Below are positions 1-9,001 of a stretch of 64,000 nt of DNA, one piece after another. Every line of letters begins with the position of its first letter. The stretch's first letter is position 1. A program made the translations under genes and the position numbers. Source of the DNA: Saccharopolyspora soli (GTDB lineage Bacteria; Actinomycetota; Actinomycetes; Mycobacteriales; Pseudonocardiaceae); assembly GCF_022678645.1 (NCBI RefSeq), contig NZ_JALBWV010000003.1:124001-188000 (forward strand), written 5' to 3'. The notes under the pieces were generated by a model. It worked only from the letters and a program-made list of their open reading frames with translations, searched no databases and was not told where the DNA came from.

Positions 1-791
1 GCATCCTGATCGTCACGGTGATCACCAACGTCTGGTCGGAGCAGGTGCTGCGGGACTGGGCGTGGCGGCTGCCGTTCGTGATCGCGCTGGTGCTGGGCGT
101 GGTCGGCTTCTACATCAGGTTCCGGATGGAGGACACGCCGCACTTCCAGAAACTGCAGAAGCAGGACATCGTCGCCGCCGCACCGACCCGCGAATCGCTG
201 CGCACCCAGCGCCGCGCGATGGCCGCGGCGTTCCTGTTCGTGGCGCTGCCCAATGTCGGCTTCTACACGTTCCTGACCTACATGCCGACCTTCCTGAACC
301 AGGAGGGCGGACTGGCGCTGTCCGACGCCTACGCGGTCAACCTGGTGGGCATGGCGATCTACGCGGTGCTGACGCCGGTGGTCGGCAGGCTGTCGGACCG
401 GTACGGACGGCGCCCGATGCTGATCGCCCACGCGATCGGCTTCCTGGTGCTGGCCTATCCGATCTACCTGCTGCTGGCCCAGGGCTCGTTCACGCTCGCA
501 CTGGCGATGCAGCTGCCCGCGCTGCTGCTGATGTCGCTGTACGCGGGGCCGGGCACCGCGGCGATCACCGAGATGTTCCCGACCAGGTTGCGGTACTCGT
601 CGCTGGCGCTGCCGTACAACCTCAGCTCGGCCCTGTTCGGCGGTACCGCACCGTTCGTGTCCACCTGGCTGATCGCGACCTTCCACAGCCCGTTGGCCCC
701 GGCCTTCTACACGATGGTCGTCGCGGTGCCGACACTGCTGGTGTACCTGAAGTTGCGGGAAACGGCGCACGAACCGCTGCGCGATGCCTGA
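1..791 (+). CDS. MFS metabolite:H+ symporter, C-terminal part
   Basis: The gene is cut by the window start; its frame begins at base 3 and about 262 residues are visible. Several hydrophobic helices are present. The N-terminal visible part (WAWRLPFVIALVLG) and the following charged loop resemble transmembrane segment 6 and the central loop of metabolite:H+ symporters of the ProP/ShiA/CitA type. GRLSDRYGRRPM is the loop motif typical of the second half of MFS carriers. It is followed after 38 bases by a hydrolase, amidase and dehydrogenase on the same strand, so it probably imports the substrate, perhaps an organic acid, of that operon. The substrate cannot be read from sequence. Confidence 0.85.
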   Translation, partial: ILIVTVITNVWSEQVLRDWAWRLPFVIALVLGVVGFYIRFRMEDTPHFQKLQKQDIVAAAPTRESLRTQRRAMAAAFLFVALPNVGFYTFLTYMPTFLNQEGGLALSDAYAVNLVGMAIYAVLTPVVGRLSDRYGRRPMLIAHAIGFLVLAYPIYLLLAQGSFTLALAMQLPALLLMSLYAGPGTAAITEMFPTRLRYSSLALPYNLSSALFGGTAPFVSTWLIATFHSPLAPAFYTMVVAVPTLLVYLKLRETAHEPLRDA

Positions 792-829
792 AACCTTCGA
801 CGCGGCCCACCTACCCGGAAAGGCGAATC

Positions 830-1636
830 GTGGCTGAGCACATCGACGTCGTCCTGTCCTTCGACGTGGACGCCGAAACGCTTTGGGAGGCCAGGGATCC
901 GGACAGCGCCACGAAGCCGGTGTGGCTGTCGCAGGGCCGCTACGGGCCGACGGTCGGGCTGCCGCGGATCATGCGGCTGCTGTCCGAGCACGACATCCCC
1001 GCGTCGTTCTTCGTGCCGGGCGTCGTGATCGAGCGGTATCCGGCCGAGATCGGCATGATCGTCGAGGCCGGTTTCGACATCGGCCACCACAGCCACACCC
1101 ACACCTGGGCGCAGAACCTGGGCAAGGAGCAGGAGCGCGAGGAGTTCGAGCGCGCGTACCGGGTGATCGAGGAGTTCACCGGCCGCGCGCCGCGCGGTTA
1201 CCGCTCGCCCGCCGCCGAGTTCACGCCGAACACCCTGGACCTGATGGTCGAGTTCGGGTTCGAGTACTCCAGCAACTTCTTCGACGGCGACTCGCCGTAC
1301 CTGCTCGGCGACACCGACATCCTGGAGTTCCCGTTCTCCTGGCACCTCGATGACGCGCCGTTCTTCTTGTACAGCAACAAGTTGCCCGGTCGCGTGATGT
1401 CGGCGCCCAGCGATGTGCTCGAGACCTGGACGTTGGAGTTCGACCAGCTTCGCCAGGAGCCCGCCCGATGCCTGGTGGTGGCGATGCACCCGCAGGTCAT
1501 CGGACGACCGTCCCGGATGTGGGTGCTGCAGAAGTTCGTCGAGCACGTGCTGGCGGCCAGCGATGCCAGGTTCACCACCTTCGGCGCGCTGACCGACGAA
1601 TTGCGGCCGCGCCTGCTGGCCGAGCGCGCGAAGTGA
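830..1636 (+). CDS. Polysaccharide deacetylase/imidase-type (PuuE, HpPgdA-like) hydrolase
   Basis: The 268-residue protein has a NodB-type fold. Metal-binding signatures are visible: SFDVD (Asp12/Asp14), HSHTH (His87/His91) and YRSPAAE around residue 125. The GTG start at 830 follows GGAAAGG at the right distance. There is no signal peptide, so the enzyme is cytosolic and is unlikely to act on cell wall. The cytosolic members closest in architecture are allantoinase PuuE and bacterial cyclic imidases, which open cyclic amides. The next gene is an amidase, which fits imide ring opening followed by half-amide hydrolysis. Function as an imidase is inferred from context; family membership is well supported. 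Confidence 0.8.
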   Translation: MAEHIDVVLSFDVDAETLWEARDPDSATKPVWLSQGRYGPTVGLPRIMRLLSEHDIPASFFVPGVVIERYPAEIGMIVEAGFDIGHHSHTHTWAQNLGKEQEREEFERAYRVIEEFTGRAPRGYRSPAAEFTPNTLDLMVEFGFEYSSNFFDGDSPYLLGDTDILEFPFSWHLDDAPFFLYSNKLPGRVMSAPSDVLETWTLEFDQLRQEPARCLVVAMHPQVIGRPSRMWVLQKFVEHVLAASDARFTTFGALTDELRPRLLAERAK

Positions 1637-1647
1637 GGGGAGCAGCA

Positions 1648-3060
1648 GTGGATCTGGCAGCCGTGCTCGACGGGCCCGCGTGGGCGATGCGGCGCAGGCT
1701 CGTCGAGCGCGAGTTCAGCGTCGTCGAAGTCGTGCGGGCGACGCTGGACCGGATCGCCGAACGGGACCGCGTCGTGCACTCGTTCCTCACCATCGACACC
1801 GAAGGCGCGCTGGCGCGGGCCGAGGAGCTGGACGAGAAGCTCGCGCGCGGCGACCTGCTCGGCCCGCTGTTCGGGATCCCGGTGTCGCTGAAGGACCTCT
1901 TCGAAACAGCCGGGCTGCGCACCACCTCGGGTTCGCGGGCGCTCGCCGATTACGTGCCCGACTGGGACTCGGTCCACGCGCAGCGGTTGCGCGAGGCGGA
2001 CGCGGTGATCGTCGGCAAGACGAACACCCCGGAGTTCGCGGTGTTCACCCGGACCACCAACGACCTGATGCCGGAGACGGTCAACCCCTGGGACCACGGG
2101 CGCAGCCCCGGCGGGTCCAGCGGCGGCGCGGCGGCCAGCGTCGCCGCCGGGCTCACCCAGATCGCGATCGGCAGCGACGGCGGTGGCTCGACCCGCATCC
2201 CGGCGGCGCTGTGCGGGCTGTTCGGCCTGCAGCCCAGCCAGGGCCTGGTTCCGCACGTGGGCGGGTTGGTGGGCACGCTGCTGTTCTCCTCGGCCGGGCC
2301 GATCACCCGCGACGTCCGGGACGCGGCGCTGACCCTGCAGGTGCTGGCCGGTCCCGACGCCCGCGACCCGATGAGCCTGCGCGACGCGCCGGGGGACTAC
2401 CTGTCCAACCTCGACGACCAGGTGGGCGATCTGCGGTTCGCCTGGCTGGAGCGCTCCGGGCTGATCGACGCCTCGGCCGAGGTCGCGCAGCAGTGCCGCG
2501 ACGCGGCGCGAGAACTGGTCGCGTTGGGCGCGACGGTCCGGGCAGCGTCCGGGAGCATGCAGGCCGATCGCTGGCGGGACGGTTTCTACCAGATGATGAT
2601 GTCCGACCGGTACGCCTCCGGAGGTGCCCGGTTCTACGAGGACGTCGACACGCGGGCGCTGCTGACCGATTACGCGCGCACGCACTTCGAACGCGCGGCG
2701 AAGATCACCGGCGCGCAGTACTCGCACGCGTTGGAGGAGCGCTTCCACGCGATCCGCGCGTTGGAGGCTCTCTTCGAGGGCGCCGACTTGCTGCTGACCC
2801 CGACGGTCGGCATGGTCGCGCCGGAACTCGCGGCGGATCGCAACCGCATCCCGGACGAGGCCCGGCTGCCGTACGTCGCCTACACCTACCTGATCAACTA
2901 CACCGGATTCACCGCGGCGACCGTGCCCTGCGGGACCGTCGCCGGTTTGCCGGTGGGCTTGCAGGTGATCGGCCGACCGGGCAGCGAAGCCACCGTGCTG
3001 CGAGCGTGCCGCACCCTGGAACGGGTGCTACCGCCGATCGTGCCCGCGGCAGCGATGTGA
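1648..3060 (+). CDS. Amidase (amidase-signature family)
   Basis: The 470-residue protein carries the full amidase signature. Catalytic Lys82 sits in VSLKDLF, the cis-serine Ser158 in GGSSGG, and the nucleophile Ser181 in SDGGGSTRIP. The GTG start at 1648 follows GAGGGG, and the gene begins 11 bases after the NodB-type hydrolase, so the two are co-transcribed. Members hydrolyse small amides or half-amides to carboxylate and ammonia. Residue 181 onward matches catalytic amidases rather than GatA of the tRNA amidotransferase, since no gatB or gatC is adjacent. Substrate is unknown; a half-amide made by the upstream enzyme is the simplest proposal. Confidence 0.88.
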   Translation: MDLAAVLDGPAWAMRRRLVEREFSVVEVVRATLDRIAERDRVVHSFLTIDTEGALARAEELDEKLARGDLLGPLFGIPVSLKDLFETAGLRTTSGSRALADYVPDWDSVHAQRLREADAVIVGKTNTPEFAVFTRTTNDLMPETVNPWDHGRSPGGSSGGAAASVAAGLTQIAIGSDGGGSTRIPAALCGLFGLQPSQGLVPHVGGLVGTLLFSSAGPITRDVRDAALTLQVLAGPDARDPMSLRDAPGDYLSNLDDQVGDLRFAWLERSGLIDASAEVAQQCRDAARELVALGATVRAASGSMQADRWRDGFYQMMMSDRYASGGARFYEDVDTRALLTDYARTHFERAAKITGAQYSHALEERFHAIRALEALFEGADLLLTPTVGMVAPELAADRNRIPDEARLPYVAYTYLINYTGFTAATVPCGTVAGLPVGLQVIGRPGSEATVLRACRTLERVLPPIVPAAAM

Positions 3061-3081
3061 ACGACCGAGCAGGAGTGCACA

Positions 3082-4188
3082 GTGGACAGTTATGACGTGG
3101 CAGTGCTCGCCGGTGACGGAGTCGGCCCGGAAGTCACCGGCGAGGCGCTGAAAGTCGTGGCGGCCACCGCGAAGCGGTTCGGCTTCGAGTTCAACACCAC
3201 GCGGTACGACCTGGGCGCCCAGCACTACCTGGACACCGGTGTGGTGATCGACGATGCGACCATCGAGGAACTGCGTTCGCACCAAGCGATCCTGTTCGGC
3301 GCGCTGGGCGACCCGCGGGTGCCGCCGGGCGTCCTGGAACGCGGCCTGATCCTGAAGCTGCGGCGCGAATTCGCGCAGCCGGTGAACCTGCGGCCGGTCC
3401 GGCTCTACCCAGGAGTGCCGACGCCGATCCGGGACCTCACCCCGCAGCGCTGCGACCTGGTGATCATCCGGGAGAACACCGAGGGCCTCTACGTCGGCGC
3501 GGGATCCACCGTGCACGCCGGAACGCCGCACGCGGTCGCGTTGCAGGAATCGGTGAACACGGTACCGGCGATCACGCAGGTCGTGGACTACTCGTTCCGA
3601 CTCGCCCGGCAGCGCCGCAAGAAGCTGGCACTGTGCCACAAGACCAACATCCTGGTGCACGCGGGCGCGCTGTGGCAGCAGGTCATCGACGACGTGAGCC
3701 GGTCCTACCCCGAGGTGGAGTTGGACTACGTGCACGTCGACGCGATGTGCCAGCACCTGCCGATGACCCCGGAGCGCTTCGACGTGGTGGTCACCGACAA
3801 CCTCTTCGGCGACATCATCTCCGACCTCGGCGCGACCATCCAGGGCGGACTCGGGGTGGCCTGCAGCGGCAACCTGAACCTCGACGGCACGGCCCCGAGC
3901 ATGTTCGAGCCGGTGCACGGCTCGGCCCCGGACATCGCGGGCCGCGGCTGGGCGAACCCAGCAGCGGCGGTGCTGTCCGCGGCCCTGTGCCTGGCCACCC
4001 TCGGCCAAGCCGAAGCGGCGCTGGTCTGCGAACAGGCCGCGACCTCGGTCCTGGCGGAACTCCCGGCCCTGGCGGGCCCGGCGATGGGAGTGTCCACTTC
4101 GGACCTCGGCAGTCGCATGGCGGACCGCGCCACCACGCTAGAAGTCCCAACCACCCCATCGATCATGACAGCGGTCGCCAAGGTGTGA
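3082..4188 (+). CDS. Isopropylmalate/tartrate dehydrogenase-family beta-decarboxylating dehydrogenase
   Basis: The 368-residue protein belongs to the isocitrate/isopropylmalate dehydrogenase family. RENTEGLY (from residue 130), the catalytic Lys in HKTN (Lys187), metal-binding Asp220/Asp244/Asp248 and the NAD loop GSAPDIAG are all present. It uses a GTG start at 3082 and lies 21 bases behind the amidase. It could be LeuB, which converts 3-isopropylmalate to 2-oxoisocaproate. Its position at the end of a catabolic operon without leuC or leuD instead favours oxidation of another 2-hydroxy-dicarboxylate such as tartrate or a malate analogue. The exact substrate is open. Confidence 0.85.
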   Translation: MDSYDVAVLAGDGVGPEVTGEALKVVAATAKRFGFEFNTTRYDLGAQHYLDTGVVIDDATIEELRSHQAILFGALGDPRVPPGVLERGLILKLRREFAQPVNLRPVRLYPGVPTPIRDLTPQRCDLVIIRENTEGLYVGAGSTVHAGTPHAVALQESVNTVPAITQVVDYSFRLARQRRKKLALCHKTNILVHAGALWQQVIDDVSRSYPEVELDYVHVDAMCQHLPMTPERFDVVVTDNLFGDIISDLGATIQGGLGVACSGNLNLDGTAPSMFEPVHGSAPDIAGRGWANPAAAVLSAALCLATLGQAEAALVCEQAATSVLAELPALAGPAMGVSTSDLGSRMADRATTLEVPTTPSIMTAVAKV

Positions 4189-4195
4189 TTTTTCC

Positions 4196-4246
4196 GAGTG
4201 AAGGGCACCTTTTACCAACTATGCCGGTAAAAGGTGCCCTTCACTC
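4196..4246. terminator. Bidirectional intrinsic terminator, 21-bp perfect stem
   Basis: Arms at 4196-4216 and 4226-4246 pair perfectly over 21 bp around a 9-base loop, AACTATGCC. It lies between two convergent stop codons. The core GTGAAGGGCAC recurs in the hairpins at 29675 and 56027. Confidence 0.85.
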
Positions 4247-4247
4247 C

Positions 4248-5186
4248 TCACCCGACCCGGTGATCGTCGGCAGGTCGCGGCGGCCAGTTCGCCAGGCTGC
4301 GGTGGGATTCGAAGCGGCGTCGCCGCCCGCTGATCGGGTCGGTGAATTCCAATGCCTTGGCGAGCAGTTGGAGGGGCGTGGTGAAGTCGTTGGCGGCGCG
4401 GGCGCGCACGGTCGGGTAGAGGTCGTCGCCGAGGATCGGGATTCCGAGGCTGTTGAGGTGCACCCGCAGTTGGTGGGTGCGGCCGGTGCGAGGCAGCAGC
4501 CGGTAGCGGCCCAGCCTGTCGCGATGCTCGACCAACTCGATGCGGGTCTCGCTGTTCGGCTCGCCCGATTCCTCTTGGGCGGCAAGGACTCCGCGACGCT
4601 TCACGATCCGGCTGCGCACCGTGCGCGGCATCGCCAGCTGCGGGTCGAAGCGGGCGATGGCCTCGTATTCCTTGTGCACCAACCGGTCGTGGAACAGGGT
4701 TTGGTACGCGCCGCGCCGCTCGGGCTTGAGCACGAACATGACCAGTCCGGCGGTCAACCGGTCCAGCCGGTGTGCCGGACTGAGCCCCGGCAGGTCCAGC
4801 TCCCGCCGCAGCCGCACCAGCGCGGTTTCCACGACGTGCCCGCCACGCGGCGTGGTGGCCAGGAAGTGCGGCTTGTCCACGACCAGCAGGTCGTCGTCGT
4901 GGTGCACGACATCGAGCGCGAACGGCACCGGTGTTTCGTCGGGCAGGTCGCGGTGGAACCAGACGAACGCACCAGGCGCGAAGGGGGCATCGAGGCCGAG
5001 CGGGCCGTCGATCCCGACGATCTGGCCGTCGCGCAGCATGCTCTCGATGCGTTCCGGGGCGAGCTTCGGCAACCGGTCGACGAGGTAGTCCCGGACGATG
5101 GCCCAGTGGCCGTCGACGGGCAGTCGCAACCGGACGGGGTCCAGGCCGTGCCGCTGCGGCAGCGGCGAAGTGAGCTTGCGTCGCAT
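4248..5186 (-). CDS. RluA-family RNA pseudouridine synthase
   Basis: The 312-residue protein converts specific uridines in rRNA or tRNA to pseudouridine. The catalytic motif HRLDRLTAG contains Asp142. Downstream RTGRTHQLRVHL and the conserved GDDLY segment are typical of the RluA/RluC/RluD family. The N-terminus (residues 1-90) is a short divergent region rather than a clear S4 domain. The gene is convergent with the dehydrogenase operon and shares its terminator. Which uridine it modifies cannot be told. Confidence 0.9.
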   Translation of the reverse strand: MRRKLTSPLPQRHGLDPVRLRLPVDGHWAIVRDYLVDRLPKLAPERIESMLRDGQIVGIDGPLGLDAPFAPGAFVWFHRDLPDETPVPFALDVVHHDDDLLVVDKPHFLATTPRGGHVVETALVRLRRELDLPGLSPAHRLDRLTAGLVMFVLKPERRGAYQTLFHDRLVHKEYEAIARFDPQLAMPRTVRSRIVKRRGVLAAQEESGEPNSETRIELVEHRDRLGRYRLLPRTGRTHQLRVHLNSLGIPILGDDLYPTVRARAANDFTTPLQLLAKALEFTDPISGRRRRFESHRSLANWPPRPADDHRVG

Positions 5187-5225
5187 CGCCCCACCAGCCT
5201 ATAGGTCGTTCCAACAGTGGTTCGC

Positions 5226-5240
5226 GTGGCGGAACCTCAG
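5226..5240 (+). repeat. Short copy of a repeat flank also at 14696-14710
   Basis: The 15 bases GTGGCGGAACCTCAG are identical to the reverse complement of 14696-14710, which is the outer flank of the structured repeat there. A looser version (GTGGCGGAAC) occurs near 20323. It may be a remnant of a dispersed intergenic element. Confidence 0.4.
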
Positions 5241-5252
5241 TCGGACCAGCGC

Positions 5253-5738
5253 TCAGAGGTGCAGTTTGAAGCCCTCGTGCGAGGCCGCGAAGCCGAGCCG
5301 CTGGTAGAAGCGGTGCGCGTCGCTTCGCTGTTTGTCGGAGGTCAGCTGCACGAGCGCGCAGCCACGCCGACGAGCCTCGGCGATCGCCCATTCGCACATC
5401 TCGCGGCCCAGGCCGTGGCTGCGGTGCTGCTCGTGGACCCGGACCGCCTCGATCTGCGCTCGCAGCGCGCCGCGCCGCGCCAGTCCGGGGATGAACGTGA
5501 GCTGCATGGTCGCGACGATCTCGCCGCCGCTGGTGGTCGCGACGACCAGCAACTGCGCCGGATCGGCGTCGATCGCCGCGAACGCCTGCCGGTAGGGCTG
5601 GAGCTCGGCTGCGGACTCCCGCGTCGCGCCCAGCTGATCGGCCGCCAGCAGCTCGACGATCCGCGCGACGTCGGCATCGGTGGCCCGACGCAGCACATAG
5701 GTCTCGTCCCCGGCGGACAGCGTCGCCAACGTGCTCAC
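5253..5738 (-). CDS. GNAT-family N-acetyltransferase
   Basis: The 161-residue protein has a complete GNAT fold. YVLRRATDADVARIVELL is strand 1/helix 1. The acetyl-CoA motif A, IEAVRVHEQHRSHGLG, is followed by the C-terminal HRFYQRLGFAASHEGFKL. The GTG start at 5738 is chosen because GGAGG lies 5 bases upstream; the open frame continues further upstream but without a ribosome site. The substrate is unknown; the small size and architecture resemble enzymes acting on free amino compounds. It is divergent from the MFS gene at 5851. Confidence 0.85.
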   Translation of the reverse strand: MSTLATLSAGDETYVLRRATDADVARIVELLAADQLGATRESAAELQPYRQAFAAIDADPAQLLVVATTSGGEIVATMQLTFIPGLARRGALRAQIEAVRVHEQHRSHGLGREMCEWAIAEARRRGCALVQLTSDKQRSDAHRFYQRLGFAASHEGFKLHL

Positions 5739-5850
5739 AAATCCTCCACTGTGGAATCCCAGCGCGAACGCATCCGGTAGCCGCACCGCGTGCGGTCGTG
5801 CGCTCCGGTTCTTGACATCATCGGCGGGACCCGAGCGGAAGGGAACCCGG

Positions 5851-7020
5851 ATGTCGGAGATCGCGGCTGTCGGCAAGCCGGTGGCGGCGCGGTTGGCGGT
5901 GGCCGCGCTGTTCCTGGTCAACGGCGCGAGCTTCGCCAGCGTCGTGCCGCGTTACCCGGAGCTGAAGGACGCGCTGGCCCTGTCCAACGCGGCGCTGGGC
6001 ACCGCTCTCGCGGCCTTCCCGCTGGGTGCCTTGCTCGCCGGTCTGCTGGCCGGGCCGATCTTGGTCCGGTGGCGTTCGGCGGCGGTCGCGGTGTGGTGTT
6101 CCGTGCTGCTGGCCGCGGATCTCGTCGCGATCGCGTCGGCGGGGCAGTGGTGGCAGCTGGCGGGAGCGCTGTTCGTCGCAGGCGCGCTTGACGCGATCGT
6201 CGATGTGGCGATGAACGCGCACGGACTGCGGGTGCAACGGCGCTACGGGCGTTCGATCGTGAACTCCTTCCACGGTTTGTGGAGCGTGGGTGCGATCGTC
6301 GGTGGCCTGGCCGGGTCGCTTGCCGCCGGAGCCGCGCTGCCGCTGCCGCTGCACCTCGGCGCTGCTGCGGTGGTACTGGCTGCGGTTGCCATCACCACCA
6401 GCTGGTTCCTGCTGCCCGGACACGACAGCACCGAACGGGAGGAAAGCCACGGGCCGCGAGCCCGACCGCGAGGTGCGCTGCTGCTCGCACTGCTGGCAGT
6501 TGGCGTGTTGTGCGCGGCAAGTGCACTGGTCGAAGACACCGCCGCGTCGTGGGGCGCGGTCTACCTCCGCGACTCGCTGGGGGCAGCTCCGGTGCTGGCT
6601 GGTCTGGTGTTCGTCGCGCTGCAAGCAGCGCAGACAGTCGGTCGTCTCACCGGCGATCGGATCGTCAACCGATTCGGCAGCCGGGCGGTGGCTCGCCTCG
6701 GCGGAATCTTGGTCGTGGTGGCGGTGGGTGCGGCGCTGCTGTGGCCGTCGATCCCCACCACGGTCATCGGATTCGCGGTGGCGGGCTGGGGCATCGCCAC
6801 GATCATCCCGGCCGGTTTCCACGCCGCCGACGAGTTGCCCGGCCTGCCCTCCGGCACCGCTCTCGCCGTCGTCGGCTGGATCTACCGGTTCGGTGTGCTG
6901 ATGGTTCCGCCCGTCGTCGGGTTGCTGGCCGACGCGTTCAGCCTGCGAGCGGGCCTGGTGGTGGTGCCGGTCGCTGGGGTGCTGATCGTGCTGCTGTCGG
7001 CACGACTGCCGGGGAAGTGA
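5851..7020 (+). CDS. MFS transporter (YbjJ/fucose-permease-like)
   Basis: The 389-residue protein has twelve hydrophobic segments and N- and C-terminal MFS halves. FPLGALLAGLLAGP and the histidine-containing HGLWSVGAIVGG are typical of the YbjJ-like subgroup of putative exporters. The ATG at 5851 is preceded by GCGGAAGGGA. It stands alone on its strand, with a TTGACA-like hexamer at 5812-5817 but no good -10. Substrate and direction of transport are not evident. Confidence 0.85.
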   Translation: MSEIAAVGKPVAARLAVAALFLVNGASFASVVPRYPELKDALALSNAALGTALAAFPLGALLAGLLAGPILVRWRSAAVAVWCSVLLAADLVAIASAGQWWQLAGALFVAGALDAIVDVAMNAHGLRVQRRYGRSIVNSFHGLWSVGAIVGGLAGSLAAGAALPLPLHLGAAAVVLAAVAITTSWFLLPGHDSTEREESHGPRARPRGALLLALLAVGVLCAASALVEDTAASWGAVYLRDSLGAAPVLAGLVFVALQAAQTVGRLTGDRIVNRFGSRAVARLGGILVVVAVGAALLWPSIPTTVIGFAVAGWGIATIIPAGFHAADELPGLPSGTALAVVGWIYRFGVLMVPPVVGLLADAFSLRAGLVVVPVAGVLIVLLSARLPGK

Positions 7021-7088
7021 GCGGCGCGATGCCGTCCAGATCTCGCCAGATCCTGCTCGGCGTTGGACGTGATTCGAACCGGGACCTA

Positions 7089-7290
7089 ATGTCGTTCCCC
7101 GTGACCCAGTTCCGGGCCGACCAGCATCGACGAGTCCGCCTACCGGGAGAACATCGGTTGGTTGAGCCGGTTCGGCGCGGCCGGTCTGTCCACCCCAGGC
7201 GGCACGGGCGAGTCCTGCTCGCTGACCCCGGCGAAGGTCGAGTCAGTCGACCTCGACGACGCCGATCTGGTCGAGCAGCTTCCCGAATGA
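7089..7290 (+). pseudogene. Remnant of 5-dehydro-4-deoxyglucarate dehydratase (kdgD)
   Basis: Two frames read as the N-terminus of KdgD. From 7089 the frame gives [12 protein letters not shown], matching the conserved SFPVT start of the family. From 7129, shifted by one base, it gives [20 protein letters not shown] followed by [14 protein letters not shown], the loop that is GGTGEFFSLT in intact enzymes. The frame ends at TGA 7288-7290 after about 53 codons, with the rest of the roughly 300-residue dehydratase missing. It lies directly upstream of glucarate dehydratase, whose product is the KdgD substrate, so the pair was probably once functional. This gene cannot make active enzyme. Confidence 0.75.
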
Positions 7291-7333
7291 CCGTCCGGCA
7301 ACGGCGCACCGACCACGAAGGATGCCAACCAGC

Positions 7334-8680
7334 ATGACCGCGCAGCAGTGCCCGGTGGTGACCGACATGCGGGTCGTGCCCGTCGCCGGGCAGGACAGCA
7401 TGTTGCTCAACCTCAGCGGAGCGCACGCCCCGTACTTCACCCGCAACCTGGTGATCCTCACCGACTCGGCAGGCCGCACGGGAATCGGTGAGGTGCCCGG
7501 CGGGGAACCGATCCGCACCACTGTCGAAGAGTCGCGGGACCTCGTCGTCGGCCGATCGATCGCCCAGTACCGCTCGGTGCTGGGCGCCGTGCGCAACCGC
7601 TACGGCGACCGGGATTCCGGCGGGCGCGGCGTGCAGACCTTCGACCTGCGGGTCGCGGTGCACGCCGTCACGGCCCTGGAAGCCGCGCTGCTCGACCTGC
7701 TCGGCAAACACCTCGAAGTCCCGGTCGCCGACCTGCTCGGGGAGGGCAGGCAGCGCGACCACGTCCCGGTGCTGGGCTACCTGTTCTTCGTCGGTGATCG
7801 CACCAGGACCGACCTGGCGTACCGATCACCAGCGGACGAACCGGTCAACGCCGACGACTGGATGCGGCTGCGCCACGAGGCAGCGCTCACGCCCGAGTCC
7901 GTGGTGCGGCTGGCCGAAGCGGCCCGCGACCGCTACGGGTTCCGCGACTTCAAGCTCAAGGGCGGCGTGCTGCCCGGACCGGCCGAGATCGAGGCCGTCA
8001 CCGCGCTGGCCGAACGGTTCCCGGATGCGCGCATCACCATCGATCCCAACGGTGCGTGGCGGCTGACCGAGGCGATCGAGTTGTGCCGGGGACTGCGCGA
8101 CGTGCTGGCCTACGCCGAGGATCCGTGCGGTGCGGAGCAGGGCTTCTCCGGGCGGGAGACGATGGCGGAGTTCCGCCGCGCGACGGGACTGCCCACCGCC
8201 ACCAACATGATCGCCACCGATTGGCGTGAGCTGGGCCACGCGATCCGCGCGGACGCGGTCGACATCCCGCTGGCCGACCCGCACTTCTGGACGATGAGCG
8301 GTTCGGTGCGCGTCGCGCAGCTCTGCGACGCGTGGGGCCTGACCTGGGGCTCGCACTCGAACAACCACTTCGATGTGTCGCTGGCGATGTTCACCCACGT
8401 CGCAGCCGCCGCGCCCGGCGAGATCACGGCCATCGACACGCACTGGATCTGGCAAGACGGGCAGCGGCTGACCCGCGAACCGCTGGTCATCGCCGATGGC
8501 AGGCTGCCGGTGCCCACCGCACCGGGGCTCGGCGTCGAACTGGACATGGACCGCGTGGCGGCGGCGCACGAGCGCTACCAACGGGAAGGGCTCGGTGCTC
8601 GCGACGACGCGATGGCCATGCAGTACCTCATTCCGGGCTGGACCTTCGACAGCAAGCGGCCCGCACTGGACCGCAGCTGA
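7334..8680 (+). CDS. gudD: Glucarate dehydratase
   Basis: The 448-residue enolase-superfamily enzyme dehydrates D-glucarate to 5-dehydro-4-deoxyglucarate. The KLK motif (Lys207/Lys209 in FKLKGG), metal ligands Asp237 (DPNGAW), Glu262 (EDPCG) and Asn291 (NMIATD), and catalytic His341 (GSHSNNHFD) are all visible. ATG at 7334 is preferred because GAAGGA ends about 12 bases before it; ATG 7322 would overlap that site. The immediately upstream kdgD is broken, so the product must be handled by a copy elsewhere or the pathway is dead. No gudP or gar genes are adjacent. Confidence 0.9.
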   Translation: MTAQQCPVVTDMRVVPVAGQDSMLLNLSGAHAPYFTRNLVILTDSAGRTGIGEVPGGEPIRTTVEESRDLVVGRSIAQYRSVLGAVRNRYGDRDSGGRGVQTFDLRVAVHAVTALEAALLDLLGKHLEVPVADLLGEGRQRDHVPVLGYLFFVGDRTRTDLAYRSPADEPVNADDWMRLRHEAALTPESVVRLAEAARDRYGFRDFKLKGGVLPGPAEIEAVTALAERFPDARITIDPNGAWRLTEAIELCRGLRDVLAYAEDPCGAEQGFSGRETMAEFRRATGLPTATNMIATDWRELGHAIRADAVDIPLADPHFWTMSGSVRVAQLCDAWGLTWGSHSNNHFDVSLAMFTHVAAAAPGEITAIDTHWIWQDGQRLTREPLVIADGRLPVPTAPGLGVELDMDRVAAAHERYQREGLGARDDAMAMQYLIPGWTFDSKRPALDRS

Positions 8681-8685
8681 CGGCG

Positions 8686-8853
8686 TCAGCCGAGCAGCTT
8701 GGCGAGGAACCAACCGATCCGGCTCACCTTGCGGATCCGCGGGTTCCCGGCCACGCCGTGGATCTCCCACAGCTGGCCGCAGACGTCGCAGCGCCACAGG
8801 CCGATCTGGTTGATGTCGGGTTCGCAGGGATGGCCTCGGCGCCCTCGTCTCAT
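8686..8853 (-). CDS. Small CxxC-containing hypothetical protein, 55 aa
   Basis: This short minus-strand frame begins at ATG 8853 and ends with TGA at 8686. It encodes a basic protein with HPCEPD, WRCDVCGQLWEIH and a hydrophobic basic tail, RIGWFLAKLLG. The CxxC with a further Cys and His resembles a small zinc ribbon that ends in an amphipathic helix. Similar short proteins with a WxCxxCGxxW pattern occur in actinomycetes without known function. It converges with gudD; the stops are 5 bases apart. Confidence 0.55.
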   Translation of the reverse strand: MRRGRRGHPCEPDINQIGLWRCDVCGQLWEIHGVAGNPRIRKVSRIGWFLAKLLG

Positions 8854-9001
8854 GCACCGAATAACACCACAACCGACCTGTGCGGTGGTCCGCTTCGGTT
8901 CCAGCGGATCGGGTGAAAGCCGTGACTTTCGGCCTTACCCCGCGTGTGCGGGTGCCACGTACCGTCAACGGCGGTTTGTGCGAACGGGGGAGGGAACACG
9001 G

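Noticed and set aside
1198-2748. Very long open frames opposite real genes, such as the 516-codon frame here
   Set aside because: They are arginine/proline-rich shadows produced by high G+C third positions; the real genes on the other strand have family motifs.
5252-5260. CTCAGAGGT as the second end of the repeat copy at 5226
   Set aside because: Its orientation is opposite to that in the full element, so the match is likely chance.
5812-5840. TTGACA promoter before the MFS gene at 5851
   Set aside because: No -10 hexamer at 16-18 bases, so only a weak candidate.
7061-7083. GATTCGAACC, which resembles a tRNA T-loop on the minus strand
   Set aside because: The flanking bases do not form a T-stem or acceptor stem, and no anticodon arm follows.
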